Program-made: the position numbers and the translations under genes
In this document: piece after piece, positions 21,801 to 29,589 of the stretch
Position numbering within the stretch: position 1 is the first letter of the stretch
How the letters are laid out: each line of letters starts with the position of its first letter
Notes under the pieces: generated by a model
Told to the model about the DNA's origin: nothing
Seen by the model: the letters and a program-made list of their open reading frames with translations, nothing else
The model's database searches: none
From: Ixodes scapularis
Lineage: Eukaryota; Arthropoda; Arachnida; Ixodida; Ixodidae
DNA length: 64,000 nt
Assembly (NCBI RefSeq): GCF_016920785.2
Contig: NW_024609884.1
Coordinates: 80,021,346 to 80,085,345, forward strand
Direction of reading: 5' to 3'

Positions 21801-24800
21801 AGTTCTCACTTACTACCTATTTAAATTTTATCAAGATGTCTACTTTACTACTCACATGCCCTTATTGTATTGTGTTGTGGTAGGCTCTGACTGACTGACA
21901 AGCCAACTATGTTTCAGGCATTGCTGAACACCACCAACCGGCTGCTCAACTGCGATCTACACCTCCATCTTCATCGGCTAAAACTGGCTGCAAACCGTGG
22001 CTATGCATCACACACGGCTAGCTGCTGCGCATGCAACAAGAGCTTTGCTACGGGAGAGTTGGACGACGTTGTCATGTTCCGGTTGGTCTTCCTCCAGAAA
22101 ATTGAAATCGGAGGGAGCCGAACTCCCCTGATAAAGAGACTGAAGATTCTTATTTTCTGACATCTATGCCCATCTCCAAAAGATGCCAGAAAATTGTGGA
22201 TTTGTTTCTTGCGGCAGTTTTCAGTTAAAACATTTAGAACTTGGTTGAATTACTCACCTGAATTACTACAGTCTTGAGCATAGCATATTTATGTGGTTCT
22301 AAATGCTACCCTTTTCTAAGAAGAAAAGATATAAATAATTTGTAAATGACATTTTGGAAAAAATAAAAAAAAAATTACCGTAATATCCCGAGTCATCGCC
22401 CATCCCCGAACCATCGCCCACCCCATTTTTTGAGCCAATATCGATTTCCGAAGAAACACCGAGTCATCGCCCACCCCTTCAAATACCCCAGCGCGGACTC
22501 TGCGATCCGCGAACACTCATCCTATTCGAATGACGCGGCCGCGGACCTTACAGTTGGAGGACGTCCGTGTCAAAGTAAAACGAAGGAGGGAAAGACACTT
22601 CTTTTTGTTTACGCATTTCCTCCGTGAGGGACCCCAAAGTGGTCGTGTATCCGTGCGAAAAGAAAACGATGGAGATAACAAAATAAGAGTTCGTTAACGT
22701 AACCGCGGAGTGTTAGGTCAAAGTCTGTCTCCGCCGGAGTAAGGCCACCGCGAACCCGCTCCTTCTTCCCGCCCGTCGCGACCGCTGTTGTGCAATATTT
22801 TAGGCAAAGCCAAAGCGTAAATAAAGCTTTGCTGGAACGTCCTACACAGACGTTTGCAGAGCGTCCCAACCGTGCATTGATAGCCCGCCGTGCATGGACG
22901 CACGTATGTACGCACCAAACAAGAAAGTTGCGCAAGAGCTTGCAATTGACAAGGCGCCCGACTTGGCCCGACGCCAAAGTATTTGCCAACGCGACCGCCG
23001 GCTTTCCCGCTTTCCCAGCATTGCTCTTGGTCCGCTCGCTCGTTGCGCCTGGTCGGTTTCTCTATTTTCTTGTAGACTTTTCTTTTTTTTTTTTTTTTTT
23101 TTTTTTACTAACTAGGAGAACATAATGGTGACATTCTTTCACGGAACAAACGTTCATGCTATATGCAGATCGGCGGTGTTTCTAGCGCGTATGCAAGCAA
23201 CGGACTTCGCTATAGTAAAATATTATTTCGTGAGCATTTTTTTTTCTATAAAACAATGAAACTAAATCGAGTTTTGAGTTTGATGTATCTCTTGTGCATC
23301 AGCGCTAGATACGCAGAGTATAATAGGCGGTTTTTTCCGTTTTTCTTTTAAGTGTTTGTGCTCACCCACCGAGACATGGCCCACCCCACTTTTTTAACGA
23401 ATTTCAGGCGGTTGGGGGGTGGGCGATGACTCGGGATATTACGGTAGCTGGATAAGTTTTTTTAATTGCTGAATGGCTGGAAAAAAGAGACATTTACAAC
23501 TCCCTGTAATGCTGAATTAGAGCACGGCTCTTTAGGAAGGGGAGGAGGAAAGGTTACTGAGGGGAGGGTATACCCCTCCTCCCTCCTCTTCACCTCCTTA
23601 TCCTGAGTGATACTCGTCCTCCCCTCCTCCCTCCTCTTCCTCCTTGTCCTTCTCCTCCCCTCCTCCTTCACCTCCTTCTTCCCTCATCCCTCAAGCTGCT
23701 CCTCTCCTCCTCCCTCCCTCCCCTCTTCCCCCTCCCCCTCGTCCTCCCCGCGCTTTGCATTATAGGAAATGTCCCATAATGCACCGCACGGGACCCTCGT
23801 GATGTCACGAGGATCCCGCGCGGTGCATTATGGGACATTTCCCGTAATGCATCGCGCAATTACGCCGACAGTGACGGCAACGCCGCTCAGGCCGGAAACG
23901 GGCGCCTAAGAGCTGTGCTCTAATAACATTGCTCATGTTTTTTTAGCGTGGAAATTTTAGAGGTGCCATCATTGCTACGTTCTTTCAAGGTAAAGCCAAT
24001 GGTGTGGCAAGGTTTTTTTTTTTTTTTTGTTTGGGTGTCTGTAAGAGAATTTATCATCAAAGGCTTCATATTAATTGAATGCCTCACTATATCTTGTACG
24101 CCCGAGGCAGCGTTCAAATAAATGAAGCAGTTGTGTGTGTCGCGAGCTTTTTCCTCCAAATTATTCGCCAGATTGTGGTAGGACAGACGGGGCAAAACCA
24201 GGAAAAGTCGGGACATTTAGGGGGACAGTCACTGCTGGTGCCTTGATTGTGATGGTTTGCCCACTTCCACTTCTCCATATGACAGGTGCTGTCACTGCTA
24301 CCACCGCACGTGCTTGGAAGCTTCGCGTTCGGCCTATGTTGACGCCGGAGGACAGGTGCAGTGGTACTGCTTTCGCTGTTTCCGCGTGGGCAAGAAGCCG
24401 CCGGCGGGGTTCTCCAAGCGAGTGGCAGATACACCACGGACACTGGGTTCGAGCTCCGAGAAGCCCCAAGAGCTGCGACTAAACCGGGAGCCGCGGACGG
24501 AGGGGCCCATGCCACTGCTTAATGCCTGCCAACTGAGTGCCATCGACTACTTGAGAAATTGCCAGAGGACCAAACCAAATGTGAGGGAATTCTCTTTTAT
24601 TTTCCTCATGTTTATATTTTTATGCTGCATTCCTTAAAGAGAAGGTGAAAAGATTCTTGAAAAAAACGAGTTAGAGATGAATTCTAGCATGATTTTGTCC
24701 TTTGAATTTCAATATCACAATCATTTGACCAGAGAATGTGTCAATAGACGCGAGAAAAACCGGAAAACTGACCTCCAGGTATGACGTCGTACCCAGAGAT

Positions 24801-27420
24801 TTCTGCTGCTTTGCTCTTGCCGCTTGTGAGGGAATGTGTGTGTGCAGCGTTTTTGACTGCCCAGGTAAGGCTCGCGGGAGGTGCGGAAGTGTTGCGATAT
24901 TCGTATAATGTGTCACGATTCTCTCCTGACACCGAACGTGCCAAGAATGTCTTATTTTGGTCATTTCCCTCCAATCATTCATACAAATAAGGCAAGTGCA
25001 TGCAGCATGTATGCCTATGCTTCCAACATGCTCATTGGTACTTTGGCACAAGGTCTATTTTCCTACTTTTAGCGCTATTTTGAAAGTGCACTGTTGCGGC
25101 TACTTGGCGCACCAATCTGAAATATAATTTTGATACTCATAATTCTGGAGGCCAAATGAAGACTACTTAAGTGTTTTCCCTTAAATACAAAACCACTTAG
25201 CTTCCCTTTAAAAACCGACTTACAGAATCGTCTTCTGCCATGCAGAAAACCCTTTCCACTCTCCTCCTCTCTATTCCATCTCACTCTTTTCTGCTCCTCT
25301 CCCGGAAGGACTGGGCCTCTGAGCTACTCCCCGCTAGAAGATTTCCTTCTTTGTTGAATGGAAAGGAGGAATGGAGGAGTGGTCTTCTTCCTGGCTACTT
25401 GTCGGGCCTTAATCCATGTTGGATTAGTCTATACCAGTGGTATTGAACCTTGGTCATTACTTGTTCTGTTCTGATTATCTCTAGCAGGATGAACTGTTAA
25501 GAGTTGACAGTCATTTGCTGCTTTTGATTAGAAAACTAATTAATGTAGTAATTTCGTCCCAAGTTTCGGCGTTTTTCCAATACCGCTTTTCGAGAGGCCC
25601 TTTTCTACATTTCCTTCATGCTGGCTCACATAATGCGGTGAAGCAATGGTTAACACTTTTTACCTGAGGCTTTATCTGGGCTTCAGTGAAAACTACTTGA
25701 GCCAGGCTTATGTGGCAATGTTGTACAGACTAAAGCTGGTCATGCCGAGTTTTTAAAGCCAGAATAAAAAAAAGGTGGAGTAATTGTTTCTTTCTAATTA
25801 AAACAAGCTTGTATCTAGAAATATGGCTTCAGATAGTTTGACTTTCTTTATATTGTCCTTATATTTCTGTTATAAATTGTACAGCTGCTACTGTTTTTGC
25901 TTGTATTCTACGAGCCCCTTTTTGTAAAGATCTTATTCTCCGTTCTGTACTTTGCTTTTACCACCACTGCCAACTTTGTTGTGGGCAGGAATTCTGTCAA
26001 GCTGCTCTATTGTGGATTTTTTTTCTTCAGTTCCTTCATTTTTAGTATGGTGGTAATTAAATTAAATTCACTTCAAATTCAGTTCCTTTCACTATTCACT
26101 ATCTTTCATGTTTATTGGATTCTGGTTCTGATTTAATGGTTGAAGAATATGTGCAAAGAGATTTTGTGTTATTCTCATAAGCTCATAAACTTGCTCCATG
26201 TTTTTGTTTTTTTCGATAGAAAATATTGGATAGGGAAAGGAAGAAGAGACATGCTGATAAAAATTAATTGTTAAAGGGTGTTCTGAATGCAAATTAAACT
26301 TGTTGATGTCATGTGACTCCTGTCTCACTTCTTCCTGATCATATTCATGTGTTTAGCACGTGTTGCAATAATTTTTTAATATTTTCTTTTCATTCCTTAT
26401 GGTATTATTCAAAAACCATAAATCAATTCATACTCATTTTGTGTAGCATGATTATTTGACTTCTGTTTCTTTTGTTGCTTAAAATAGCTTTCCTCTCACT
26501 AGAATAAAACTTGGTGCTATAACCAAGAATACAGAAAGCAACTGGTCAGTTGCCATCGCCGTCGGTGATCACAATGCCCATCACATGGTTTCACCATATC
26601 CCATTACCAGTCATGATGTCTAGTCAGAAAATAGACTTTGTGCCGAAGTGCCAATGAGCATGTTAGAAACATGAGCACACGTGCTGCATGCACTTGCCTT
26701 ATTTGTATGAGTGATTGGAGTGAAATGACCAAAATAAGGCATTGATGAAAGCACATGCAAAATGCCAATAGCTTTATGCTTTGTTGTAGATAAGTTACTG
26801 CTGGAAGTACCAGTGCGTGCGGCGTGTGTAACCACATGCTGCATCGTCGTAGCTGTTATTTTACACAAGGAGTGTCGACATATGATGTGTAGCAAAGCTG
26901 CACATCATAAAATGTTGACACTCCTTGTCTGCATTTTATGACATTCTGCGATCCGTTAGTATGTGTTCTATTTGCTCCTCAAATCTGTTTGCTGTGCAGC
27001 ATTATACATTATGTATAGTGGTGTCACATTCCACATATTTTTTGTTTTGAACGCAGTTGCAAAATGAATTTTCTGTCTTTCTTGTAACGTGTACAAAAAA
27101 CATTTTGTTGCTTGTAACAGAGACACTTCAGTTAATGATCACATTGATATGTCAAAGCTCTTTCACACACTAACCATTTCATACTATCCTAAGGCACATC
27201 CCAAAAAGGCGAACTAAGTAGTTGACGCTAATGTTGGTTTATTGGGAAATCATTGAAGGATATTCTATGGTTTCTTCTTTTTCTGCAGACCCTGTTCACA
27301 AGCACACTCCAAGGTTCTCCGAGCACCCACGTGCTAAGGAAGTCGTCGTTGCTATCAAGAGACGACCTAAAGCTGCACCTCTCGCCAGCCCGAATAACAG
27401 CCAGTGTGTTTGACGTTTGA
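9640..27420 (+). CDS. VPS8: VPS8, CORVET complex subunit (3' eight exons)
   Basis: Eight exons on the + strand join into one continuous frame of 440 residues plus stop, the C-terminal third of VPS8 (the human protein is about 1,430 residues). VPS8 is the Rab5-binding subunit of CORVET, which tethers early endosomes for fusion. Diagnostic blocks are F-D-G-Y-R-L-E-E-T, A-G-D-I-Q-G-A-F, A-L-W-F-P-L-L-E-V-V-M-A-P-Q, A-L-P-H-I-L, D-P-V-Y-S-S-G-K-F-G-E and a C-terminal RING-H2-like finger (C-x2-C, C-C-H-C-Y-H, C-F-R-C). All exon phases agree if one intron uses a GC donor. The first exon here begins mid-codon, so the N-terminal exons lie upstream of the window or were missed. The last exon is followed by a 3' UTR with AATAAA at 27853. 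Confidence 0.93.
10361..10450 (+). CDS. VPS8: VPS8 exon (b)
   Basis: Exactly 30 codons, phase 0 at both ends, with CTCACAG before and GTAGGC after. It encodes I-C-R-R-H-K-V-C-D-A-T-A-Y-L-L-E-R-A-G-D-I-Q-G-A-F-S-I-L-L-E. This matches the alpha-solenoid segment of VPS8 in which a damaged or absent loop would not be expected; no irregularity is seen. Confidence 0.93.
10538..10696 (+). CDS. VPS8: VPS8 exon (c), probable GC donor
   Basis: 53 codons, V-L-R-E-K-L-N-K-Y through D-T-A-E-R-E, after the acceptor TTCACTAG. The next exon opens in phase 0 with A-L-W-F-P-L-L. An exon ending at the nearby GT (after 10700) would leave one extra base plus one codon and break the frame. Ending at 10696, with donor GAGAG|GCAGGT, restores R-E-A-L-W-F. 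This implies a GC-AG intron. An unseen microexon is the alternative. Confidence 0.85.
10697..11914 (+). other. VPS8 intron with GC donor and TTCGAA-rich repeat
   Basis: The intron opens GCAGGT and closes AACAG. About 10873-11045 and 11600-11680 carry interspersed TTCGAA/GGTTCGA motifs. The left edge (AGAGATGTTGCAAACCTCGA) and the right edge (AAGATGCTGG read in reverse) resemble inverted termini. A related TTCGAA-rich block lies at 38640-38950. The repeat is unclassified and non-coding. Confidence 0.5.
11915..12142 (+). CDS. VPS8: VPS8 exon (d)
   Basis: 76 codons in phase 0, between GAAACAG and GTGAGC. It contains the VPS8 signature A-L-W-F-P-L-L-E-V-V-M-A-P-Q and ends F-V-A-L-P-H-I-L-H-K-L-M-Q. 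About 25 residues in the middle (G-P-E-Q-L-G-G-E-L-I-N) look like a lineage-specific loop compared with the human protein, as I recall it. Confidence 0.93.
12245..12700 (-). pseudogene. Transposase C-terminus relic (pogo/Tigger-like), copy 2 of FDIKL repeat
   Basis: On the minus strand, residues run K-S-D-A-F-G-W-R-V-N-N-E-F-D-I-K-L-K-L, then N-I-R-A-A-F-S-K-C-T-I-S-T, and end in an acidic S-D-L-R-D-S-D-S-S-D tail before a stop. An IRxAFxKCSI box followed by an acidic Asp/Ser tail is typical of Tigger/pogo transposase C-termini in arthropods. At the other edge, GCCGCGTATAAGACTAT followed by a C-run (about 12288-12300) resembles a pogo-type terminal sequence. It sits in a VPS8 intron. No catalytic DDE segment is present. 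Confidence 0.5.
12783..13226. mobile_element. TTAA-flanked foldback MITE (444 bp)
   Basis: TTAA (12779-12782), then AGGGATATTGAACCGAAATTTG; the right end is the inverse, CAAATTTCGGTTCAGCATCCCT, followed by TTAA (13227-13230). The two halves mirror each other over nearly their whole length (ACGGATGGCCGTATTTTT against ACGGATGGCCATATTTTT in reverse), so the unit could fold into one long hairpin. Confidence 0.75.
13231..14085. other. VPS8 intron, nothing recognised
   Basis: I see no exon, RNA gene or defined repeat in this part of the intron. Confidence 0.4.
14086..14705 (+). pseudogene. LINE reverse-transcriptase relic (Jockey/CR1-like)
   Basis: Across shifted frames the translation contains S-Y-L-L-D-R-E-G-F-V-R-V-N, N-S-G-V-P-Q-G-C, S-L-Y-V-N-D-V and Y-A-D-D-I-K-I-Y-R, followed by a DIGVRFDLGLRFDDHI-like segment. 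SGVPQG and the YADD catalytic box are core motifs 4 and 5 of non-LTR reverse transcriptases, and the late segment matches the thumb region of Jockey/CR1-type elements. Several frameshifts and stops make it non-functional. It lies in sense orientation in the long VPS8 intron. Confidence 0.8.
14706..15651. other. VPS8 intron, nothing recognised
   Basis: No supported feature. A moderately GC-rich patch (14920-15180) has no recognisable coding motif. Confidence 0.35.
15656..16459. mobile_element. TTAA MITE with GGGACACTGACA ends, copy 1 (804 bp)
   Basis: The left end is TTAA (15652-15655) followed by AGGGACACTGACAGG. The right end is TGTCAGTGTCCC followed by TTAA (16460-16463). A second element at 17884-18426 shares the same termini. 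A frame of nearly 200 codons inside it has no recognisable protein motif, so it is not called as a gene. Confidence 0.75.
16985..17875 (+). repeat. Dispersed repeat family B, longest copy
   Basis: Shares CCGTCACCGCAGTGATTGGA-like, CCCGAATGCTC, GGTTAATCCCCGTGGC and GAGAGATTGAAATAAAAAGT blocks with 57745-58310. Its 5' part also matches 7700-8280 in the opposite orientation. Neither a terminal inverted repeat nor a coding region was found, so its class is unknown. Confidence 0.6.
17884..18426. mobile_element. TTAA MITE with GGGACACTGACA ends, copy 2 (543 bp)
   Basis: TTAA (17880-17883), then AGGGACACTGACACCCC; the right end is CTCTCAGTGTCCGT followed by TTAA (18427-18430). The termini match the 804-bp element 1.4 kb upstream, while the interiors differ. 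It is inside the same VPS8 intron. Confidence 0.75.
18640..18885. repeat. Imperfect inverted repeat with about 110-bp arms
   Basis: The left arm carries TTAATAGGTGAGC, GGTTCCTTAGGAAATTTTGT and AGTTGACAA. The right arm carries TTGTCAACAGC, ACAAAATTTCCTAAGGAACC and GCTCACCTATTAAT. A short stretch (AACCTCCAGATTGCAGTTTT) separates the arms. It is a foldback MITE-like hairpin in a VPS8 intron; no target-site duplication was assigned. Confidence 0.7.
18886..19417. other. VPS8 intron, nothing recognised
   Basis: No repeat boundary or coding segment is supportable. Confidence 0.35.
19418..19498 (+). CDS. VPS8: VPS8 exon (e)
   Basis: 27 codons, phase 0 on both sides, between GGTTACAG and GTTAGG. It encodes D-P-V-Y-S-S-G-K-F-G-E-V-R-D-F-I-M-K-M-L-D-T-H-N-Y-E-K, closely matching the human D-P-V-Y-G-K-G-K segment. 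The preceding intron is 7.3 kb and is mostly transposon sequence. Confidence 0.93.
19499..20861. other. VPS8 intron, nothing recognised
   Basis: About 1.4 kb of AT-rich intron without a supportable element. Confidence 0.4.
20885..21573. mobile_element. hAT-type MITE (689 bp)
   Basis: It starts CAGGGGTCGGCAACTTTTT and ends TTGCCCGACCCCTG, inverted termini of the kind seen in hAT elements. The flanking octamers are CTGTAATG (20877-20884) and CTCTAATG (21574-21581), one mismatch apart, which fits the 8-bp duplication of hAT transposition. It has no transposase. A G-run lies at about 21490-21506. A mirrored copy of the terminus sits directly on the other side of the left octamer (20862-20876). 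Confidence 0.8.
21918..22081 (+). CDS. VPS8: VPS8 exon (f), first half of RING finger
   Basis: After ATGTTTCAG, it encodes A-L-L-N-T-T-N-R-L-L-N-C-D-L-H and then S-C-C-A-C-N-K-S-F, the first C-x2-C pair of the C-terminal zinc finger, ending V-V-M-F-C(G) in phase 2. The donor is CCG|GTTGGT. The split codon is completed by the first G of the exon at 24286. The finger is therefore interrupted by a 2.2 kb intron. Confidence 0.92.
22378..23444. mobile_element. TA-flanked MITE, pogo/mariner-like (1,067 bp)
   Basis: The element is bounded by TA (22376-22377 and 23445-23446). Its ends are CCGTAATATCCCGAGTCATC at the left and the exact reverse complement at the right, with the TIR extending about 25 bp to CGCCCA. 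Sub-terminal copies of the CATCGCCCACCCC motif recur just inside both ends (about 22412-22480 and 23365-23395), as with transposase-binding repeats. There is no transposase frame. It lies within the VPS8 intron that divides the RING finger. Confidence 0.8.
23487..23923. repeat. Dispersed element C copy 1, with internal palindrome
   Basis: The unit starts TTTACAACTCCCTGTAATGC, then TTAGAGCACGGCTCTT (from 23517), and ends CTAAGAGCTGTGCTCTAA. The TTAGAGC terminus and its inverse frame a pyrimidine-rich CCTCCTCC block and a near-perfect palindrome at 23766-23841. A second copy lies at 57174-57480. Confidence 0.75.
24286..24580 (+). CDS. VPS8: VPS8 exon (g), second half of RING finger
   Basis: After ATGACAG, the first base completes the split Arg codon, then C-C-H-C-Y-H-R-T-C-L supplies the C-x-H-x2-H centre of the RING-H2-like finger and W-Y-C-F-R-C supplies the last Cys pair. 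In the human protein, as I recall it, the equivalent stretch is CGHLYHSFCL. A Pro/Arg-rich linker (P-P-A-G-F-S-K-R, then E-P-R-T-E-G-P) follows. It ends in phase 0 at AAAT|GTGAGG. Confidence 0.92.
24638..25207. mobile_element. TTAA-flanked element (570 bp)
   Basis: TTAA (24634-24637) then AGAGAAGGTG; right end GCTTCCCT followed by TTAA (25208-25211). The right-hand 100 bp (CTGGAGGCCAAATGAAG, AATACAAAACCACTT) matches 35160-35285. The stretch 24945-25075 is repeated in reverse at about 26615-26760 (shared GCATGCACTTGCCTTATTTG read in one direction). This is a composite or multi-copy family. Confidence 0.6.
25215..26614. other. VPS8 intron, nothing recognised
   Basis: About 1.4 kb, AT-rich. No supportable feature. 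Confidence 0.4.
26615..26862 (+). repeat. Partial copy of the 24.6-25.2 kb element
   Basis: AGAAAATAGACTTTGTGCC, CCAATGAGCATGTTAGAA and GCATGCACTTGCCTTATTTG all have counterparts in the reverse complement of 24945-25075. Only part of the element is present, and no TTAA boundary was found. Confidence 0.6.
26863..26931. repeat. Compact hairpin (about 29-bp arms, 3-nt loop)
   Basis: ACAAGGAGTGTCGACATATG ATGTGTAGC is mirrored by GCTGCACATCATAAAATGTT GACACTCCTTGT around a short AAA loop. It has the size and shape of a microRNA precursor or a tiny MITE. Its position, next to a transposon fragment in the last VPS8 intron, favours a transposon origin. Confidence 0.6.
27289..27420 (+). CDS. VPS8: VPS8 terminal exon
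   Basis: After TTTTTCTGCAG, 43 codons in phase 0 run T-L-F-T-S-T-L-Q-G-S-P-S-T-H-V-L-R-K-S-S through A-R-I-T-A-S-V-F-D-V and a TGA stop at 27418-27420. Short Ser/Arg-rich tail beyond the RING finger; its length and sequence are poorly conserved in the family, so the assignment rests mainly on phase, splice site and position. Confidence 0.82.
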   Translation, partial: TLFTSTLQGSPSTHVLRKSSLLSRDDLKLHLSPARITASVFDV

Positions 27421-27852
27421 AACCTCGCTTTGTGCACCTCTGCTTGTGAAAGGAAATTGTTTTGGTTGAAATGTGATGGGCTCCCTCTGGCTGTTGCAGC
27501 AGCCCATAGAAGCTGTTGACAAAAGGGACGCGTAGCGGATGACGCGAAGCCCTCAAAGCTGTAGCTAGGGGGGCGTCAGTCACGCGGTAAAGGTTGACAT
27601 TTATCATATGTGGTTTGTTTATTTGAATGTTCAATTTTAATGGAGTCTTAATATTTTTGCTTTTACTGTTGCTGAAACCACAATGATATTGTTGACCCCC
27701 CCTCTTTTGTTAGTGTTCTGGTGCACCGAATGTAAATTTCAAGTAGAAAGAGCTGGTCTCTTTCTTGAGTGCCTGGGCCTCTAATTGTCGTGAAGTTTCC
27801 ACGGATTGGAAAAAAATCTTTTGTGCTGTTTTCTTTTTTACTATTTATGAAC

Positions 27853-27858
27853 AATAAA
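27853..27858 (+). terminator. Poly(A) signal of VPS8
   Basis: An AATAAA hexamer about 430 bp past the VPS8 stop codon, the first convincing canonical signal downstream. It defines a 3' UTR of roughly 450 bp. Confidence 0.6.
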
Positions 27859-28110
27859 CAAATATAACAGATGAAAGGTTTGTGATGCAACTTCATTCCC
27901 AGAAATGGTAGATGTCAGGTCACAGATCACCAGATGGGTTTTAGAGTTGTTGAAATAACTCTTCGTGAAGCTTCGGGAGTTGCAACCACTGGCAAGTGTT
28001 GCCAAGGGACACTGTGAACGTTGCTAAATTCTACCCCGTTTCTCGGTACTGCTGACCTTCTTTGCCTTGTAAAAAAATTGGGGTGTGTGTTTATACAGCC
28101 TAGAACTTAA

Positions 28111-28372
28111 ACTGCCTCAACGGGCGACTTGTCTCCCAGCTGTAGGCAAGAAATTTAGCCAGTGCAGTACAACCGCTAGCCTGAGGTCTGTAATGTGCGT
28201 CACGCAGTAGTGATACACGACCGCACGCCGGTACGATGCCCATCCAGATGGAAACGGGCAGGGGTGGGGATTGAACCCGGGATCCCCAAGTTCTGCAGCG
28301 CGAGCTTTCGCTCCACGTACTCCGAGCCGATATGCGTTCACCGGCTAGCACACCAGGCCACCGATTCCCTCT
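28111..28372 (-). mobile_element. tRNA-derived SINE, copy 1
   Basis: Read on the minus strand it begins GGCCTGGTGTGCTAGCCGG (A-box-like), has GGAGCGAAAGCTCGCGCTGC as a long variable-arm-like hairpin, and GGGTTCAATCCCC as a B-box, then a conserved body (CATCTGGATGGGCATCGTAC, GTGCGGTCGTGTATCACTAC, GCTAGCGGTTGTACTGCACT). The same order is found at 55395-55655 and 60882-61075 and partly at 42536-42765 and 43700-43830. A long variable arm suggests a class II tRNA (Ser/Leu) origin. Ticks are known to carry tRNA-related SINEs (Ruka); whether this is that family cannot be settled here. Confidence 0.75.
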
Positions 28373-28549
28373 CTTTGCCTTATAGCGAAAGGATGTGTTC
28401 ATATATATCTATCCCATGCACACGTTTTGACTGACTGTTGAATGAGAACATTTTTGTGCTGTTCTTGAAAACATTTTATGCGAAGAAAGAAAAAAAAAAA
28501 ACTACCACGTACTTTTGCTTAATTTTTTTTTTTTTTTTTTTATCGATAG

Positions 28550-28779
28550 AGCTTGAAATCCCTGCCAGGCCAAGCGTTCCAGGCATGCGCGACAAAACAG
28601 TTCGTGCCGCCTCGTGCACTGCTCGCGCAGACCTTCAGCGGAGTTGTCGCGCATGCAGAGTATGCAGACTACATACTACAGTTCCCACGACGTTCTGGCG
28701 GCAGCGGTGGCGTAACTGACGAATCGGTATACTGCCTTGTTTGTGGCGAAATTAATCTCACTGACACTGGTACCGTCGC
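28550..28779 (+). CDS. Exon-like segment of an unrecognised gene
   Basis: A long polypyrimidine tract and GATAG precede an open frame of 76 codons that ends at a strong donor, GC|GTAAGT. It encodes S-L-K-S-L-P-G-Q-A-F-Q-A-C, then A-D-Y-I-L-Q-F-P-R-R-S-G-G and V-Y-C-L-V-C-G-E-I-N-L-T-D-T-G. The C-L-V-C-G pair suggests half of a zinc-binding module. It enters in phase 0 and leaves in phase 2. The only phase-compatible exon-like segment I see downstream starts at 61413. I cannot name the protein and it could be a chance frame. Confidence 0.45.
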
Positions 28780-28859
28780 GTAAGTATCAAGATTTCATTG
28801 CCCCAAAACAACAAAACGTTACCGATGCAGTCAACGAAACGAAACCGCCACTTTTTCGC

Positions 28860-29500
28860 TCTCAATTCCGCGCGCGCGCGTAGGCCTTGTGGCGCCATCG
28901 GGCGGAGTATCTCGTGCACTTTGCATCGTTAATATTAACGTTATTATACTAATAATAATATAACACATAACAAAGCACCGTGTAATACCTAAGTACAAAA
29001 TCAAGCCGGAAGCTAGATTCTCTAGGGCCGCTGCAACGACTGCAGCATTGCTTAGTCTTCAATAGGTGGCGCTGCGTCCCAAAACAGCAAATGCATGTGG
29101 ATAAACGAAGTTCATTGCAATTTTTAAAACTTCCAGGCTGGTTCTCACTCGATCGACACTTCTACTCTCGGCGTAACCCCCAGATATCTCGGGTGATTTA
29201 GGTTAAAAAACGGAACCAGCTGCACCGTAGAAGCCTGTCGCTCCAAGAATAGGTTCTGTTTACCTCTGCGCGCGGGGATAACATTCGCGCGATCCGCTCG
29301 CGGGTGTTCCTGTGGCGGGACACTCCCATCGGGAGGTGCACGCATGACAGTTCGGAGACGTTCTCCAAGCACTCACGCCGGCTCCTTCCGTGCGATTCAC
29401 TCAGCAACGCGAAGATGTCAACTTCGGTGCGCATGCCCCCCGCGAGGATTGTCCAGAAATGGGACGTCAACCGGCTGTCCAAGTGGCTGACCAAGGTGAG
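28860..29500 (+). promoter_or_regulatory. CpG-rich region upstream of a possible first exon
   Basis: CG dinucleotides cluster at 28868-28900 and 29230-29470, in contrast with the AT-rich surroundings. This is compatible with a promoter/5' UTR for the ATG at 29414. No TATA box is evident. Confidence 0.3.
29414..29494 (+). CDS. Possible first coding exon, unrecognised gene
   Basis: ATG in fair context (GCGAAGATGTCA) opens 27 codons, M-S-T-S-V-R-M-P-P-A-R-I-V-Q-K-W-D-V-N-R-L-S-K-W-L-T-K, ending exactly at the donor AAG|GTGAGT in phase 0. The W-D-V-x2-L-x2-W-L pattern resembles the first helix of a SAM domain, but that is only a hint. A CpG-rich region lies upstream. No phase-0 acceptor exon could be confidently linked downstream. 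Confidence 0.4.
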
Positions 29501-29589
29501 TGTTGTGGTAGTCGGCTGTTTGCTTTCCGGCCCAGCGTTTTTTTTTTCCTCTCTCTCTTTAAATCCCGGTGACATGCGGTGCGAATGAC

